In this document: positions 14,161 to 27,335 of the stretch, piece by piece
How the letters are laid out: each line of letters begins with the position of its first letter
How positions within the stretch are numbered: the first letter of the stretch is position 1
From: Brassica napus
Taxonomy: Eukaryota; Streptophyta; Magnoliopsida; Brassicales; Brassicaceae
DNA length: 64,000 bases
Reading direction: 5' to 3'
NCBI RefSeq assembly: GCF_020379485.1
Contig: NC_063438.1
Span: 1,054,001 to 1,118,000 of the forward strand
Notes under the pieces: model-generated
The model's input: the letters and a program-made list of their open reading frames with translations, nothing else
The model's database searches: none
Told to the model about the DNA's origin: nothing
Made by a program: the position numbers and the translations under genes

Positions 14161-17100
14161 TCTTTAGAAAACGGAGACAACAAAGGTTCGAAACCTCTTT
14201 CACCTTCATCATATGTTAGTGAAGAATGCAACTATGCAATAAAATATAATTTTTATTATTTTGAATTTTTTTCAAAATCTATGTGTTAACCCCTACGAAA
14301 ATATTGAATTTTTCGGTAAATGCTCTATATAATGAAGGATATGATCTTTAGGTTGTTTCAAAATTTCTAAACACATTCTACATTTGTATTAAGTTATATT
14401 AAACTCTCTTTCATGGCAAATGGGCATCGTTTAAAATTTTTGTCAATTAATTTAGTAAAACTTTATTATACTCCCCAAATTGGTTGACTAACAACTATAC
14501 AATCGCTATTCTCTAGAAAAACGGAGACAACAAAGGTTTTAAACCTCTTTGGCCTTCATCATATGTTAGTGAAGGATGCAACTATGCATTAAAATAGAAT
14601 TTTCATTTTTTTTGATTTTTTCTCAAAATCTATGTGTTGTTCGAAAATATTGAATTTTTCGGTAAATGCTATATATAGTGAAGCCTATGATTTTTAGTGT
14701 TGTTTTAAAATTGCTAAACACATTCTACATTTGTATTAATGTATATTAAACTCTCTTTCATGGTACACGGGCATCGTTTAAATTTTTTGTCAATTAATTT
14801 AGTAAAACTTCATAATACTCTCTAAATTGGTTGCGTAACCACTATACATAGCTATTCTTTAGAAAACAGACACAATAAAGGTTTCAAACCTCTTTGACCT
14901 TCATCATATGTTAGTGAAGGATGCAATTATGCATTAAAATAGTATTTTCATTTTTTTGAATTTTTCTCAAAATCTATGGGTTAACCCCCACGAAAATATT
15001 GAATTTTTCAGTAAATGCTCTATATAATGAAGCCTATGATTTTTAGTGTTGTTTTAAAATTTCTAAACACATTCTATATTTGTATTAATGTATATTAAAC
15101 TCTCTTTCATGGTATACGGGCATCGTTTAAATTTTTTATCAATTAATTAAGTAAAACTTCATAATACTCCCCAAATTGGTTGACTAAAAACTACAAAATC
15201 GTTATTCTCTAGAAAAATGGAGAAACAAAGGATTCAAACCTCTTTGACCTTCATCATATGTTAGTTAAGGAAGCAACTATGCATTAAAATAGAATTTTCA
15301 TTTTTTTTGAATTTTTCTCAAAATCTATGGGTTAACACCCCTACGAAAATATTTAATTTTTCGGTAAATGATCTATATACTGAAGCCAATGATCTTTAGT
15401 GTTGTTTTAAAATTTCTAAGGACATTATACATTTGTATTAATGTATATTAAACTCTCTTTCATGGTACATGGGCATCGTTTAAATTTTTTGTCAATTAAT
15501 TTAGTAAAACTTCATAATACTCCTTAAATTGGTTGAGTAACCACTATAAATCGCTATTCTTTAGAAAACGGAGACAACAAAGGTTCCAAACCTCTTTGAC
15601 ATTCATCATATGTTAGTTAAGGATGCAACTATCCATTAAAATAGAATTTTATTTTTTTTGAATTTTTCTCAAAATCTATGGGTTAACCCCTACGAAAATA
15701 TAGAATTTTTCGGTAAATGCTCTATATAATGAAGTCTATGATTTTAGTGTTGTTTTAAAATTGATAAACACATTCTACATTTGTATTAATGTATATTAAA
15801 CTCTCTTTTATGGTACATGGGTATCGATTAAATTTTTTATCAGTTAATTTAATAAAACTTCATAATACTCCCCATATTGGTTGACTAACCACTATAAAAT
15901 CGCTATTCTCTAGAAAAACGGAGACAACAAAGGTTCGAAACCTCTTTGACCTTCATCATATGCTAGTGAAGGATGCAAATATTCATTAAAATAGAATTTT
16001 CATTTTTTTGAATTTTTTTTAGAAATCTATGTGTTAACCCCTACGAAAATATAGAATTTTTTGGTAAATGCTCTATATAATGAAGTCTATGATTTTTAGT
16101 GTTGTTTTAAAATTGCTAAAGACATTCTACATTTGTATTAATGTATATTAAACTCTCTTTCATGGTACATGGGTATCGATTAAATTTTTTGTCAGTTAAT
16201 TTAGTAAAACTTCATAATACTTCCCATATTGGTTGACTAACCATTAAAAATTCGCTATTCTCTAGAAAAACGGAGACAACAAAGGTTTCAAACCTCTTTC
16301 TCCTTCATCATATGTTATTGAAGGATGCAACTATCCATTAAAATAGAATTTTCATTTTTTTTAGTTTTTCTCAAAATTTTTGGGTTAACCCCTACGAAAA
16401 TATAGAATTTTTCGGTAAATGCTCTATATAATGAAGTCTATGATTTTTAGTGTTGTTTTAAAATTGCTAAACACATTCTACATTTATATTAATGTATATT
16501 AAACTCTCTTTCATGGTACATGGGTATTGTTTTAATTTTTTGTCAATTAATTTAGTAAAACTTCATAATACTCCCAAATTGGTTGACTAACCACTATAAA
16601 ATTGCTATTCTCTAGAAAACGGAGAAACAAAGGTACCAAACCTCTTTGACCTTCATCATGTGTTAGTTAAGGAAGCAAATATGCATTAAAATAGAATTTT
16701 CATTTTTTTTTGAATTTTTAAATTTATAGGTTAACCCTACGAAAATATTTAATTTTTCGGTAAATGCTCTATATACTGAAGCCTATGATCTTTAGTGTTC
16801 TTTTAAATTTTCTAAGCACATTATACATTTGTATTAATGTATATTAAACTCTCTTTCATGGTACATGGGCATCGTTTAAATTTTTTGTCAATTAATTTAG
16901 TAAAACTTCATAATACTCTCTAAATTGGTTGAGTAACCACTATAAATCACAATTCTTTAGAAAACGGAGACAACAAAGGTTCCAAACTCTCTTTGACCTT
17001 CATCATATGTTAGTGAAGGATGCAACTATGCATTAAAATAGAATTTTCATTTTTTGATTTTTTCACAAAATCTATGGGTTAACCCCTACGAAAATATTGA

Positions 17101-20100
17101 ATTTTTCGGTAAATGCTCTATATAATGAAGCCTATGATCTTTAGTGTTATTTTAAAATTTCAAACCACATTCTACATTTGTATTAATGTATATTAAACTC
17201 TCTTTCATGGTACATGGGCATTATTTAAATTTTTTGTCAATTAATTTAATAAAACTTCATAATACTCCCCATATAGGTTGACTAACCATTATAAAATCGC
17301 TATTCTCTAGAAAAACGGAGACAACAAAGGTTTCAAACCTCTTTCAACTTCATCATATGTTATTGAAGGATGCAACTATCCATTAAATTAGAATTTTAAT
17401 ATTTTTGAATTTTTCTCAAAATCTTTGGGTTAACCCCTACGAAAATATAGAATTTTTCGGTAAATGCTCAATATAATGAAGTCTATGATTTTTAGTGTTG
17501 TTTTAAAATTGGTAAACACATTATACATTTGTATTAATGTATATTAAACTCTCTTTCATGGTACATGGGTATTGTTTAAATTTTTTGTCAATTAATTTAG
17601 TAAAACTTCATAATACTCCCAAATTGGTTGACTAACCACTAAAATCGCTATTCTCTAGAAAAACGGAGAAACAAAGGTACCAAACCTCTTTGACCTTCAT
17701 CATATGTTACTTAAGGAAGCAACTATGCATTAAAATAGAACTTTCATTTTTTTGAATTTTTCTCAAAATCTATGAGTTAACCCCTACGAAAATATTGAAT
17801 TTTTCGGTAAATGCTCTATATAATGAAGCCTATGATCTTTAGTGTTGTTTTAAATTTTCTAAGCTCATTATAAATTTTTATTAATGTATATTAAACTCTT
17901 TTTCATGGTACATGGACATCATTTAAATTTTTTGTCAGTTAATTTAGTAAAACTTCATAATACTCCCCAAATTGGTTGAGTAACCACTATAAAATCGCTA
18001 TTCTCTAGAAAAAAAGAGACGGCAAAGGTTTCAAACCTCTTTGACCTTCATCATATGTTAGTGAAGGATGCAACTATGCATTAAAATAGAATTTTTATTT
18101 TTTTGAATTTTTCTCAAAATCTATGTGTAACCCCCTACGAGAATATAGATTTTTTCGGTAAATGCTCTATATAATAAAGTCTATGATTTTTAGTGTTGTT
18201 TTAAAATTGCTAAACACATTCTACATTTATATTAATGTATATTAAACTCTCTTTCATGGTACATGGGTATCGAGTAAATTTTTTGTCAGTTAATTTAGTA
18301 AAACTTCATAATACTCCCCATATTGGTTGACTAACCACTATAAAATCGTTATTCTCTAGAAAAACGGAGACAACAAAGGTTTCAAACCTCTTTAACCTTC
18401 ATCATATGTTAGTGAACGATGCAAATATCCATTAAAATAGAATTTTTATTTTTTAAAATTTTTCTCAACATCTATGGGTTAACCCCTATGAAAATATTAA
18501 ATTTTTCTGCAAATGCTTTATATAATGAAGCCTATGATTTTTAGTGCTGTTTTAAAATTGCTAAACACGTTCTATATTTATATTAATGTATATTAAACTC
18601 TCTTTCATGGTACATGGGTATCGATTAAATTTTTTGTCAGTTAATTTAGTAAGACTTCATAATACTCCCCATATTGGTTGACTAACCACTATAAAATCGC
18701 TATTCCCTAGAAAAACGGAGAAACAAAGGTACCAAACCTCTTTGACCTTCATCATATGTTAGTTAAGGAAGAAACTATGCATTAAAATAGAATTTTTATT
18801 TTTTTTGAATTTTTCTCAAAATCTATGAGTTCACTCTACGAAAATATTGAATTTTTCGGTAAATGCTCTATATAATGAAGCCTATTATTTTTAGTGTTGT
18901 TTTAAAATTTCTAAACACATTCTACATTTTTATTAATGTATATTAAACTCTCTTTCATTGTACATGGGTATCGATTAAATTTTTTGTCAGTTAATTTAGT
19001 AAAACTTCATAATACTCCCCAAATTGGTTGAGTAACCACTATAAATCGCTATTCTCTAGAAAAAAAGAGACGGCAAAGGTTTCAAACCTCTTTGACCTTC
19101 ATCATATGTTAGTGAAGGATGCAACTATGCATTAAAATAGAATTTTCATTTTTTTGAATTTTTCTCAAAATCTATGTGTTAACCCATACGAAAATATAGA
19201 ATTTTTCGGTAAATGCTCTATATAATGAAGCCTATGATTTTTATGCTGTTTTAAAATTGCTAAACACGTTCTACATTTGTATTAATGTATATTAAACTCT
19301 CTTTCATGGTACATGGGTATCGATTAAATTTTTTGTCAGTTAATTTAGTAAAACTTCATAATACTCCCCATATTGGTTGAGTAACCACTATAAAATCGCT
19401 ATTCTCTAGAAAAACGTAAACAACAAAGGTTCCAAACCTCTTTAACCTTCATCATATGCTAGTAAAGGATGCAACTATGCATTAAAATATAATTTTTCTT
19501 TTTTTGAATTTTTCTCAAAATCTATGTGTTAACCCCTACGAAAATATAGAATTTTTCGGTAAATGCTCTATATAATGAAGTCTATGATTTTTAGTGTTGT
19601 TTTAAAAATGCTAAACACATTCTACATTTGTATTAATGTATATTAAACTCTCTTTCATGGTACATGGGTATCGATTAAATTTTTTGTCAGTTAATTTAGT
19701 AAAACTTCATAATACTCCCCATATTGGTTGACTAACCTCTATAAAATCGCTATTCTCTAGAAAAACGGAGACAAGAAAGGTTTCAAACCTCTTTCACCTT
19801 CTTCGTATGTTATTGAAGGATGCAATTATCCATTAAAATAGAATTTTAATTTTTTTGAATTTTTCTGAAAATCTATGGGTTAACTCCTATGAAAATATTG
19901 AATTTTTCGGTAAATGCTCTATATAATGAAGCCTATGATTTTTAGTGCTGTTTTAAAATTGCTAAAAACGTTATACATTTGTATTAATGTATATTAAACT
20001 CTCTTTCATGGTACATGGGTACGTATCGATTAAATTTTTTGTCCGTTAATTTAGTAAAATTTCATAATACTCCCCATATTGGTTGAGTAACCACTATAAA

Positions 20101-20235
20101 TCGCTATTCTTTAGAAAAACGGAGACAAAAAAGGTTCCAAACCTCTTTGACCTTCATCATATGTTAGTGAAGAATGCAACTATGCATTTAAATAGAATTT
20201 TCATTTTTTTGAAATTTTCTCAAAATCTATGTGTT
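14161..20235 (+). repeat. ~350-bp satellite array, forward units to the palindrome
   Basis: Continuation of the forward array with clean spacing. TAACCACT landmarks near 17982, 18332, 18683, 19033, 19382 and 19733 give steps of 349-351 bp. An ACATTATAC variant near 15422 also occurs near 6730 and 10862, again at multiples of the monomer. No gene is seen. Confidence 0.95.
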
Positions 20236-20289
20236 AACCTCATTTTCCTTCATCATATGTGATAACTTATGATGAAGGAAAATGAGGTT
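20236..20289. repeat. Palindrome at satellite orientation switch
   Basis: Two 22-nt arms (20236-20257 and 20268-20289), perfectly complementary, separated by a 10-nt spacer. The arms contain CCTTCATCATA and TATGATGAAGG, the monomer core facing itself. Units to the left are forward and units to the right are reversed. A near-identical palindrome lies at 2589-2641 in the noisy duplicate. Confidence 0.95.
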
Positions 20290-21225
20290 TGAAACTTTTT
20301 CTAGAGAATAGCGATTTTATAGTGGTTAGTCCACCAATTTAGGGATTATTATGAATTTTACTAAATTAATTGACAAAAAAAATAAAACGATATCCATGTA
20401 CCATGCAAAGTATTTTAATATGCATTAATATAAATATATAATGTGTTTATAAATTTTAAAACTACACTAAAGATCATAGGCTTGAGTATATAGAGCATTT
20501 ACCGAAAATTTCAATATTTTCGTAGGGGTTAATACATAGATTCTGAGAAAAGTTCAAAAATATGAAAATACTGTTTATGGATAGTTCATCCTTCACTAAC
20601 ATATGATGAAGGAAAAAGAGGTTTAAAACCTTTGTTGTCTCCGTTTTTCTAGAGAATAGCGATTATATAGTGGTTCGTCCACCAATTTAGGGAGTATTAT
20701 GAATTTTACTAAATTAATTGACTAAAAATTAAAGCGATGCCCATGTACAATGAAAGAAAGTTTAATATACATTAATACAAATATATAATGTGTTTAGAAA
20801 TTTTAAAACATCACTAAAGATCATAGACTTCAGTATATAGAGCATTTACGAAAAAATTAATATTTTCGTAGGGGTTAACACATAGATTTTGAAAAAAATT
20901 CAAAAATATGAAAATATTATTTTAATGCATAGTTGCATCTTTCACTAACATATGATGAATGTCAAAGAGGTTTGGAACTTTTGTTGTCTCCGTTTTTCTA
21001 GAAAATAGCGATGTTATAGTGGTTAGTCCACCAATTTAGGGAGTATTATGAAGTTTTACTAAATTGATTAACAAAAAAATAAAACGATGCCCATGTACCA
21101 TGAAAGAGGGTTTAATATACATTAATACAAATGTAGAATGTATTTAGAAATTTTAAAACAACACTAAAGATCATATGCTTCAGTATATAGAATATTTACC
21201 GAAAAATTCAATATTTCCGTAGGAT
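20290..21225 (-). repeat. Inverted satellite units at the array border
   Basis: About 2.7 monomers in reverse orientation, recognisable by GAATAGCGATT, CCACCAATTTAGGGAG and GATCATAGGCTT-type landmarks. They are more diverged from the forward consensus than neighbouring forward units are from each other, as expected at an array edge. The satellite ends near 21225 after a CCGTAGGATT remnant. Confidence 0.92.
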
Positions 21226-22104
21226 TCAAATATTGAATTTTACATATATCAATATGTAAATTGCTGTTTATATATTGATATACTGGTTAGTCCACAAACC
21301 AATATTACAAACCTATATCTCTGTAATCTGGTTAGTCCACAAACCAGCAATTAATAAACACCATTCAGTCAAAATATATCTATGTATTAAGAAGCATGTC
21401 AGCTCAAATTCCACGAGCCCATTACAGCATTACTGTTCTCCAAACTATGTCCAATATTTATTTTAACATGAAAACTATGGAAACTGAGAACCTTAATCCT
21501 TTGAACTAGAAAAAAATTGATAACATTTTCAACTATCTATATAGTTTGTATTTTAAATTTACTCAGAAGAATTTGGCCATTTGACTCCAATCTTTACTAT
21601 GTCCCAAACTAGCATGTGCTAATATTATTGACGTAAACATTTATCTCTATAAATTTGGATTAAAAGTACAACAACATAACACTTGCACTTAACCATTAGA
21701 CTACCATGTCATCTGATGATAACTACGCGAGTTTGTATTCATATACTAAACCAACAAACAAATCTCCACCATTAACTTATACAAAATTCCAAAAATACAC
21801 AAAATTCGAATACACTCAACACATTACATTGGGATTTCCTCTCAAATCACACAATATATTACACTAAAAAAATTATGTCACACAAAGAAATAACAACACA
21901 ACACTCTCTACATGTTCCCAAAAAATAATATTTGTTTTAGTAACATCTGCTAATAGTAATTAAATATATAAAACACGAAGATTAGAATATAAAACAAAAG
22001 GAAAAGTGTATATATATACGTATCTACAGTGTTATAGTCACAACATATATTCATACGAATGTTGCCGCCATTTTCAAATCACCCCTGAAGTCTTCCTTTC
22101 CTCC
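21226..22104. other. Intergenic, satellite border to NHL gene
   Basis: AT-rich unique sequence. A short direct repeat, TGGTTAGTCCACAAACCA, occurs at about 21285 and again at about 21328. I see no supported gene; the far right part will hold the 3' UTR of the NHL gene. Confidence 0.6.
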
Positions 22105-22976
22105 TTACTTTAGATTCACCCTGCAATATATGAATATCATCATTCACTAACTACACACAAATATTAATATCTTCTTATGTAAACTAACATTAAAAACTGA
22201 TCTTAATCTTACCATTTGAGTGTATTAAGGATGCATTTAGGCGAATCAGTATCAAGCTTGTTCAAACTAACACCGCCGCATCTCAAATTAACAGCGAGCA
22301 TTCCGATCTTCATCCCTCCGACACCTAATCCAACTTTCGTCTTGGCAACAACGTTAATCACCAAGTCTTTTGTCTGAAACTTGGACGCTAGCCTCTTAGC
22401 CAGCCCTCTGTCCACGAGCATGTTCTTCACCGCCGTCTCCACCTTCACGCTCGTCGAGTTCTTCGGACCTTGTCGGAACCCATTAATCGTCGTGTCTCCC
22501 ATCTGCGTCTCGTCGTTTCCATTACCGATGCTCATGTCCACGGCGGTGTCGCCGTAGTAGAAAACGAGCTTGGCGTTGGGGTTCCTCATCTCGACGCGGG
22601 CCACGGCGGCGGCGGAGAGGGAGGAGCCGTCGGGGTCGTCGGAGAGTTTGAAGCCGTCGAGGCGGAAGGAGGAGAGGCTGAAGGTGGGGAGCTTGGGGTC
22701 GAACCAGAGGTAGAAGATGGCGGTGGCGATTAGGAAGAGGAAGACGAGGAGGACGATGGTGATGCAGACGCAGCAGCAGCAGGATTTGAAACAGTTTCCG
22801 CGTTTTCGCTTTGGTCGGAAGGAGGAAGGCATCCCGGCGGCGGGTTTTCTCATGGGTGGTGGTTGGGGTCTGGCTGCGACGGGAGGTGGTGGAGGAGGAG
22901 GTTGAGGAGAGGGCGTGTTTGGATCTCTGTAGCCTGGTGGTTTTTGAAGAACTGGTTTCATTGGATAATCTGCCAT
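22105..22976 (-). CDS. NDR1/HIN1-like LEA_2 membrane protein
   Basis: Single-pass membrane protein of the NHL/LEA_2 (hydroxyproline-rich) family, linked in general to plasma-membrane stress and defence signalling. It looks like the counterpart of Arabidopsis At2g46300. Starting from MADYPMKP (ATG at 22976), it has a Pro-rich cytosolic head with poly-Pro runs, a basic KRKRG patch, a Cys cluster (CFKSCCCC) before a hydrophobic segment (ITIVLLVFLFLIATAIF), and a LEA_2 domain ending KCILNTLKW. An in-frame ATG at 23000 would add 8 residues. The main exon is 22213-22976. Its last codon runs into a good donor (GTAAG), and an acceptor at 22121 would add exon 22105-22120 and the residues VNLK. Without splicing, translation stops at 22209. 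The satellite border lies only about 0.9 kb beyond its 3' end. Confidence 0.88.
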
Positions 22977-23374
22977 TTTATTTGATTCACCTCTCTTCAC
23001 GATCTGTTTTTATTTTAATAAAAATATATATATTTTTGAAGCGATTGATCAAGAAACAGAAAGATCAAATGTTGATATAACCTGAGAAAAAAAAAACTAG
23101 AGAGATAGAGACAATGGTGATGATTGCAGAGATTGGGAAACTTGGTTTCTAAGAGATTTCGAGTTTTGTGTGTTGTGTGTTTGTCGGAAAGGGTTGAGAC
23201 GTGAGGATGAGAATTCGTTTTGAAACCGATACTCACGCACGCGCGCCGTTTTTCATAAATGCTGACGTGGTCCCTCTTTTTGCTCTTTACCTACCATCAA
23301 GGCTTGCTTGCATTTGAAGCCAAATAAGAAAAAGAAGAATAAGAAGAAGATATATATTTTTAGATCTTTTTCTA
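22977..23374. other. NHL gene 5' UTR and promoter region
   Basis: Divergent spacer between the NHL gene (minus) and the TIF3I1 relic (plus). It contains an alternating CGCACGCGCGCC stretch near 23235 and a TGACGTGG element near 23263. No separate gene is supported. Confidence 0.5.
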
Positions 23375-23990
23375 TAGATATACTTACTATACCGTGGCCA
23401 CAGAGGTGGTGCTTTGGTCTTGCAATGTCTCCAGTAAGTGTTGTTGATTGTGTTATAGAAGAAACTTTTTTTTTTGTTTAGTCTTTCAAAGCTGAATGGT
23501 TTGTTCTTTTCTTTAGGTGACTCGTAGAGATTCATAACTGGTGGTGCTGATCAGTCTGCAAGGCTGTGGGATGTGAAGATTTAAAAACAATTTTTATATT
23601 CAGTTTCGGTTCTCCTGCCAGTTCTGTTGACCTTTTTTTTTTCTGTTGGAGATAAGCTTGCCATTGATTACCACTGTTCCCTTTATGGAGCTTACCTATG
23701 CTATTCATGTCACAGAAGATACCAAAGACCATAAGTTGGTAGCTCAAAATCTAAGCCTTTAGCATATTTCTTAAAAAGGAAAACTGTTTCTTTGTTTATA
23801 AAGTCATTATTATTATTAGCTTTAAACAGATGCCTGGTGCTACTGCCATTGTTGCTAGACTGGGAACTTGCTCAAGCAATCATATGAGGAAGTGGGTCAC
23901 AAGAATACCATAACATGGCTCTCTAAAGTAGCTGATGATTCTCATTTCCTTACAGGTTCACTTGACAAAAACTGCAAAGAGGCATGTTTA
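23375..23990 (+). pseudogene. Decayed eIF3i (TIF3I1/TRIP-1) copy
   Basis: Plus-strand relic of the WD40 translation-initiation subunit eIF3i. Recognisable pieces in order: a WSCNVS-like exon end near 23432 that has lost bases; after an intron-like gap, FITGGADQSARLWDVK (about 23533-23580); then a stretch echoing the next WD repeats up to about 23750; and finally EEVGHKNTITWLSKVADDSH and FLTGSLDKN (about 23888-23975). Frame breaks and stops separate the pieces. Intron-like spacers with AG acceptors remain, so this is a decayed genomic copy and not a processed one. It sits between NHL and GBF3, where Arabidopsis has At2g46280/At2g46290. It is very unlikely to make a protein. Confidence 0.82.
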
Positions 23991-24106
23991 CGTGTTCCTT
24001 TCTTTTGCTTCAGAGTTTTGCGTTATAATTTATATTTTTTTTAAATTGAATAAAATAAATTAAGTAAAAATGTAAAAAGGTGTAAAAAAATTAATAAAAT
24101 ATCTTT

Positions 24107-25094
24107 TTAAGAAATGCAAAATCTACAGATGAAATTTGCTAAATACATAACGACAGAGACAATAGCATGAAGAAAACACACTTTGCCTCCTAAAGACAAA
24201 AACTGTTTGTTTGTGAATCCACATTCTAATCTTGATTCTCTGTTCATCCATATGCCCATCGTAAGTATTCCTGCTCCCGCAGTTGCTACGATCCTGTTCT
24301 CCACCATCATCCAATCCACAAACACCACCAACAAGTGTCAATTTCATAACAAAAGTTCAAGTAATACTGTATATGTTAAAAAATATATATACTGTATATG
24401 TATTATATATAAAAAATGTTAATGTGTTGTATTTGCTCGCAAAATTTGAATCTTAAAACAATTTATGTGATGATTATGACATTTATTTTTATTTTTAGAG
24501 TATTAATTTTTTTAATTACCAAGTGAGATAAATACAGGCCATGGTGACGCGTTGTGTGATCTTAGGTGCGGAGAATACTGTGACTATGGGGAATACTGTG
24601 ACTATAGTATGGGAGTCGGAGATAATGCATCCTATCATAACGGCGATGAAATGAGCTGCTAACAAACATCCTAATGCTATTAACCCTAACACGAAAGCTT
24701 TTTTGCTTGGAGATTTACACTCGAGTAACCACACCCCCGTTTCCACCTGCATCATGGGCATAACATAAATGAAACAATCATCGTCATCATTATCATTATT
24801 TGTTTACTAATGGTATATTTAAGATATATATATATATATATATGTATCCAGTGGTGGAGCTAGGAAAATTTGTCAAGAAGATCAATTTATAATTAACATA
24901 TATCATAGGAGTCAATTACCTAAAATTTACACTTATTTCGAAAAAAATTACATGTAAAGAAATTTTGTTCATACATTCATATGGGTCAACTGACCCACAT
25001 GCTATCAACGTACCTCTGTCACTGTATGTGCCTTTTGTTGGGCGACTTCGGCTAGCATTGCCACGAAACCAGCAACGACATCTAATCCCACCAT
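24107..25094 (-). CDS. DUF1218 family membrane protein (MWL-like)
   Basis: Predicted small multi-pass membrane protein of the DUF1218 family; some members (MWL) affect wall lignin composition. The three-exon model is 25014-25094, 24520-24746 and 24107-24293, all with GT/AG borders, giving 164 aa in frame. Visible features are an N-terminal hydrophobic segment with GLDVVAGFVAMLAEVAQ, then WLLECKSPSKKAFVLGLIAL, membrane segments LGCLLAAHFIAVMIGC and ACIYLTW, and a C-terminal CGFTNKQFLSLGGKVCFLHA block matching the family's CGF..HH.LSIGG pattern. The start is the first available Met, and the N terminus is shorter than usual: upstream codons encode a hydrophobic run but no ATG. The middle loop (HTIVTVFPIVTVF) looks altered. 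It could be a functional gene or one in early decay. Confidence 0.68.
24824..24843. repeat. (AT)n microsatellite
   Basis: A 20-base run of alternating A and T within intron 1 of the DUF1218 gene model. Confidence 0.9.
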
Positions 25095-27335
25095 CAATAA
25101 TATACTAAAAACAAATATAACACTAAAGCATTTTCCCCTCTCTATCATTTTTATTATATTCAAGTTTAATCTTCAGTCTTCACTTTGAAAAGATTGGATT
25201 ATTGTTGAAATTGATAGTATTGTGTGAAGGGAGAAAGTACGGTACTCCATCTTCTAAATAAAATGGATTTATATATAAAGGCTAGAGTCTGGAGTGGATC
25301 TTAGGTTACGTGGAAGGTAGCTGAGTGAGTAACTTTGTTCATTCCTATCTACATTAGTAGTCAAATAAAAATGTGTTCATAGATAATATCAAATTAAATA
25401 ATGATTATCTTTTGGTCAGAAACTTCTGTAGTCATATTTTTCTCACTTGTTTTCCTTTTTTCTTTTGGAATTCAATCAGCTTTGAGTCAAAAGTTATAAT
25501 TTCTTTAGACTATGGATAAGAACCGGTTATTAAATCTTCTCTTTATAGTTATTTAAGATTCGAATCTAACACTTCTACTTTTAAAGAAGAAAAATTTACC
25601 AATAGAACTACCAATTTAAGATACATTTCTTTGTATCTTCACAAAACACATATTATTAATATAGAATATATACACTTGCTTATATGTAAGTTCTCACCTA
25701 AAATACAAAAAATGTATATATTTCCATTACTAAAGATGTATATCAGCAAAATATATATCTTTGACCATGAGAAAGGTGAGGAAAGGATAACAGACTTCAA
25801 TACATGAATGGGGAAAGAGAAAATTCCGGCGATGATATACGATATGTTGTAGTGTTTCTCCTGCATTCAAACAAAAATAGTGTTTCTCCTATTATAAATA
25901 TATACAAATAACTGACCACTTTGTAATCTGTTGTGAAAGCAACATCGGTGGTAAACTTTGGGGTTTATATATGTTTCTCCAAAGATTGTTTATGATCCTT
26001 GGGGTAGTAAATCTCTTTCTCGTTTTTTATTTAATGCTACTTTTGATTGGATTTTTCATTGCTCACAACTACTATATATAATAAAGATCAAAATTGCAAT
26101 GGTTAACCACCAAAAATTATAATGGTTGATCACCAAAAATTGTAATGATTCACTTAAGTTTTTAACAAAATATTATTTATGAAAGTAAAAAAAAATGTTA
26201 AAAAGCAAAAGAAATTTCTGAAAACAAAAGGAATTATAAACAAAACGCACAACAAATAATTACGAGCGAAATGTATAATACACGTTTATATTTTAAATAG
26301 ATACATCATTTCAAAACAGTTTAATTATAAAAAGACACTTTATAACAATTTTCAAAAAAAAATATTTTTTATATAGACACATCATTTAAAAAATAACTTT
26401 ATGACTCTTTACACTAACTAATTCTTGGTATAAAAAATTATACAAAGACACTTTTGGAATATTTAACAACATTTAAAAACTAATATATCGTTTTAGATGA
26501 AAAGACACAACTCTTAAAGTTGATACTTGTTAGAATTGCATGTTGGAAACACACATATGTAAACTGACAACTTTTGAAATAGAATACAACCTATCAATTT
26601 AATTGAAATTTATAATATTTTGAATTAATTGGGATTGTTATTATTGAAATAGATATAAAGAGAGAAATCTTGTGGAAAGAGTGTTGTTTTTTCAGCTGTG
26701 GGTACATGAGGACGCTGACTCTTGTAAAAGGACTTACACTACAGGGACTCCCTCTAAAATGCTGTTCCCATGTCTCCACGTCTCGACCATGGCTAATAAT
26801 ATGCTTCATTAAATTCAGCACTCAACAAGTCATGATGATATTATCTTTTGCTTGGAGGTGGTCAAGATGTAGGCATCAGCTGTAAATACCACTGATAATC
26901 GTGATAGGCAACTTCTTGATCCATTCATTGATTGTGTATCTATCATGATGAGTTTTGCTAATTTTGGACCTAATATATATAAGCTGATTTTCATGTACCA
27001 CTCCAGATTTTGAGTGGAGATTTATAGAAATATTTGTTATTATTGATTTTCTTATCCAAGCAAAGCAACAAACACCGATCTGAGAGATGTCTCTCATACA
27101 TACACTACATCATGAGGTCTATACTGAATGCAACAAAGGAAGCCATATATAAAAATAGAGCCTCTCCATATTAACAACCACCCCCTCTCTGGAAAATCTA
27201 TATATATATAGATCAAATCATCTCCATCTCCATCTCTTCTATACTATCTAACAAGTTTTCTGGAATTAGCATACACTTGTTTTGTTTGTTTCTGTCGACA
27301 AATTAAGTAGAAGTCGACACACCAGAGTGTTATAA
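25095..27335. other. Intergenic, DUF1218 to GBF3
   Basis: AT-rich sequence. Short open frames on both strands around 26594-26885 overlap each other and match no family I recognise. A CATATATAAAAATAG TATA-like box near 27147 and CT-rich sequence near 27215 look promoter-like, but no following coding exon is supported. The right end should hold the GBF3 3' UTR. Confidence 0.5.

Noticed and set aside
1..21225. Regular repeats as a CRISPR array
   Set aside because: Units are about 350 bp with no unique spacers, in plant nuclear DNA; this is a satellite.
1..21225. Centromeric CentBr-type satellite
   Set aside because: CentBr monomers are about 176 bp. The period here is about 350 bp and I saw no half-unit repetition.
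22470..23080. Plus-strand open frames opposite the NHL gene
   Set aside because: They mirror the GC-rich Pro/Ala coding sequence of the NHL gene and show no domain.
26594..26885. Overlapping open frames on both strands
   Set aside because: No family features, no splice context, and each mirrors the other; left as intergenic.
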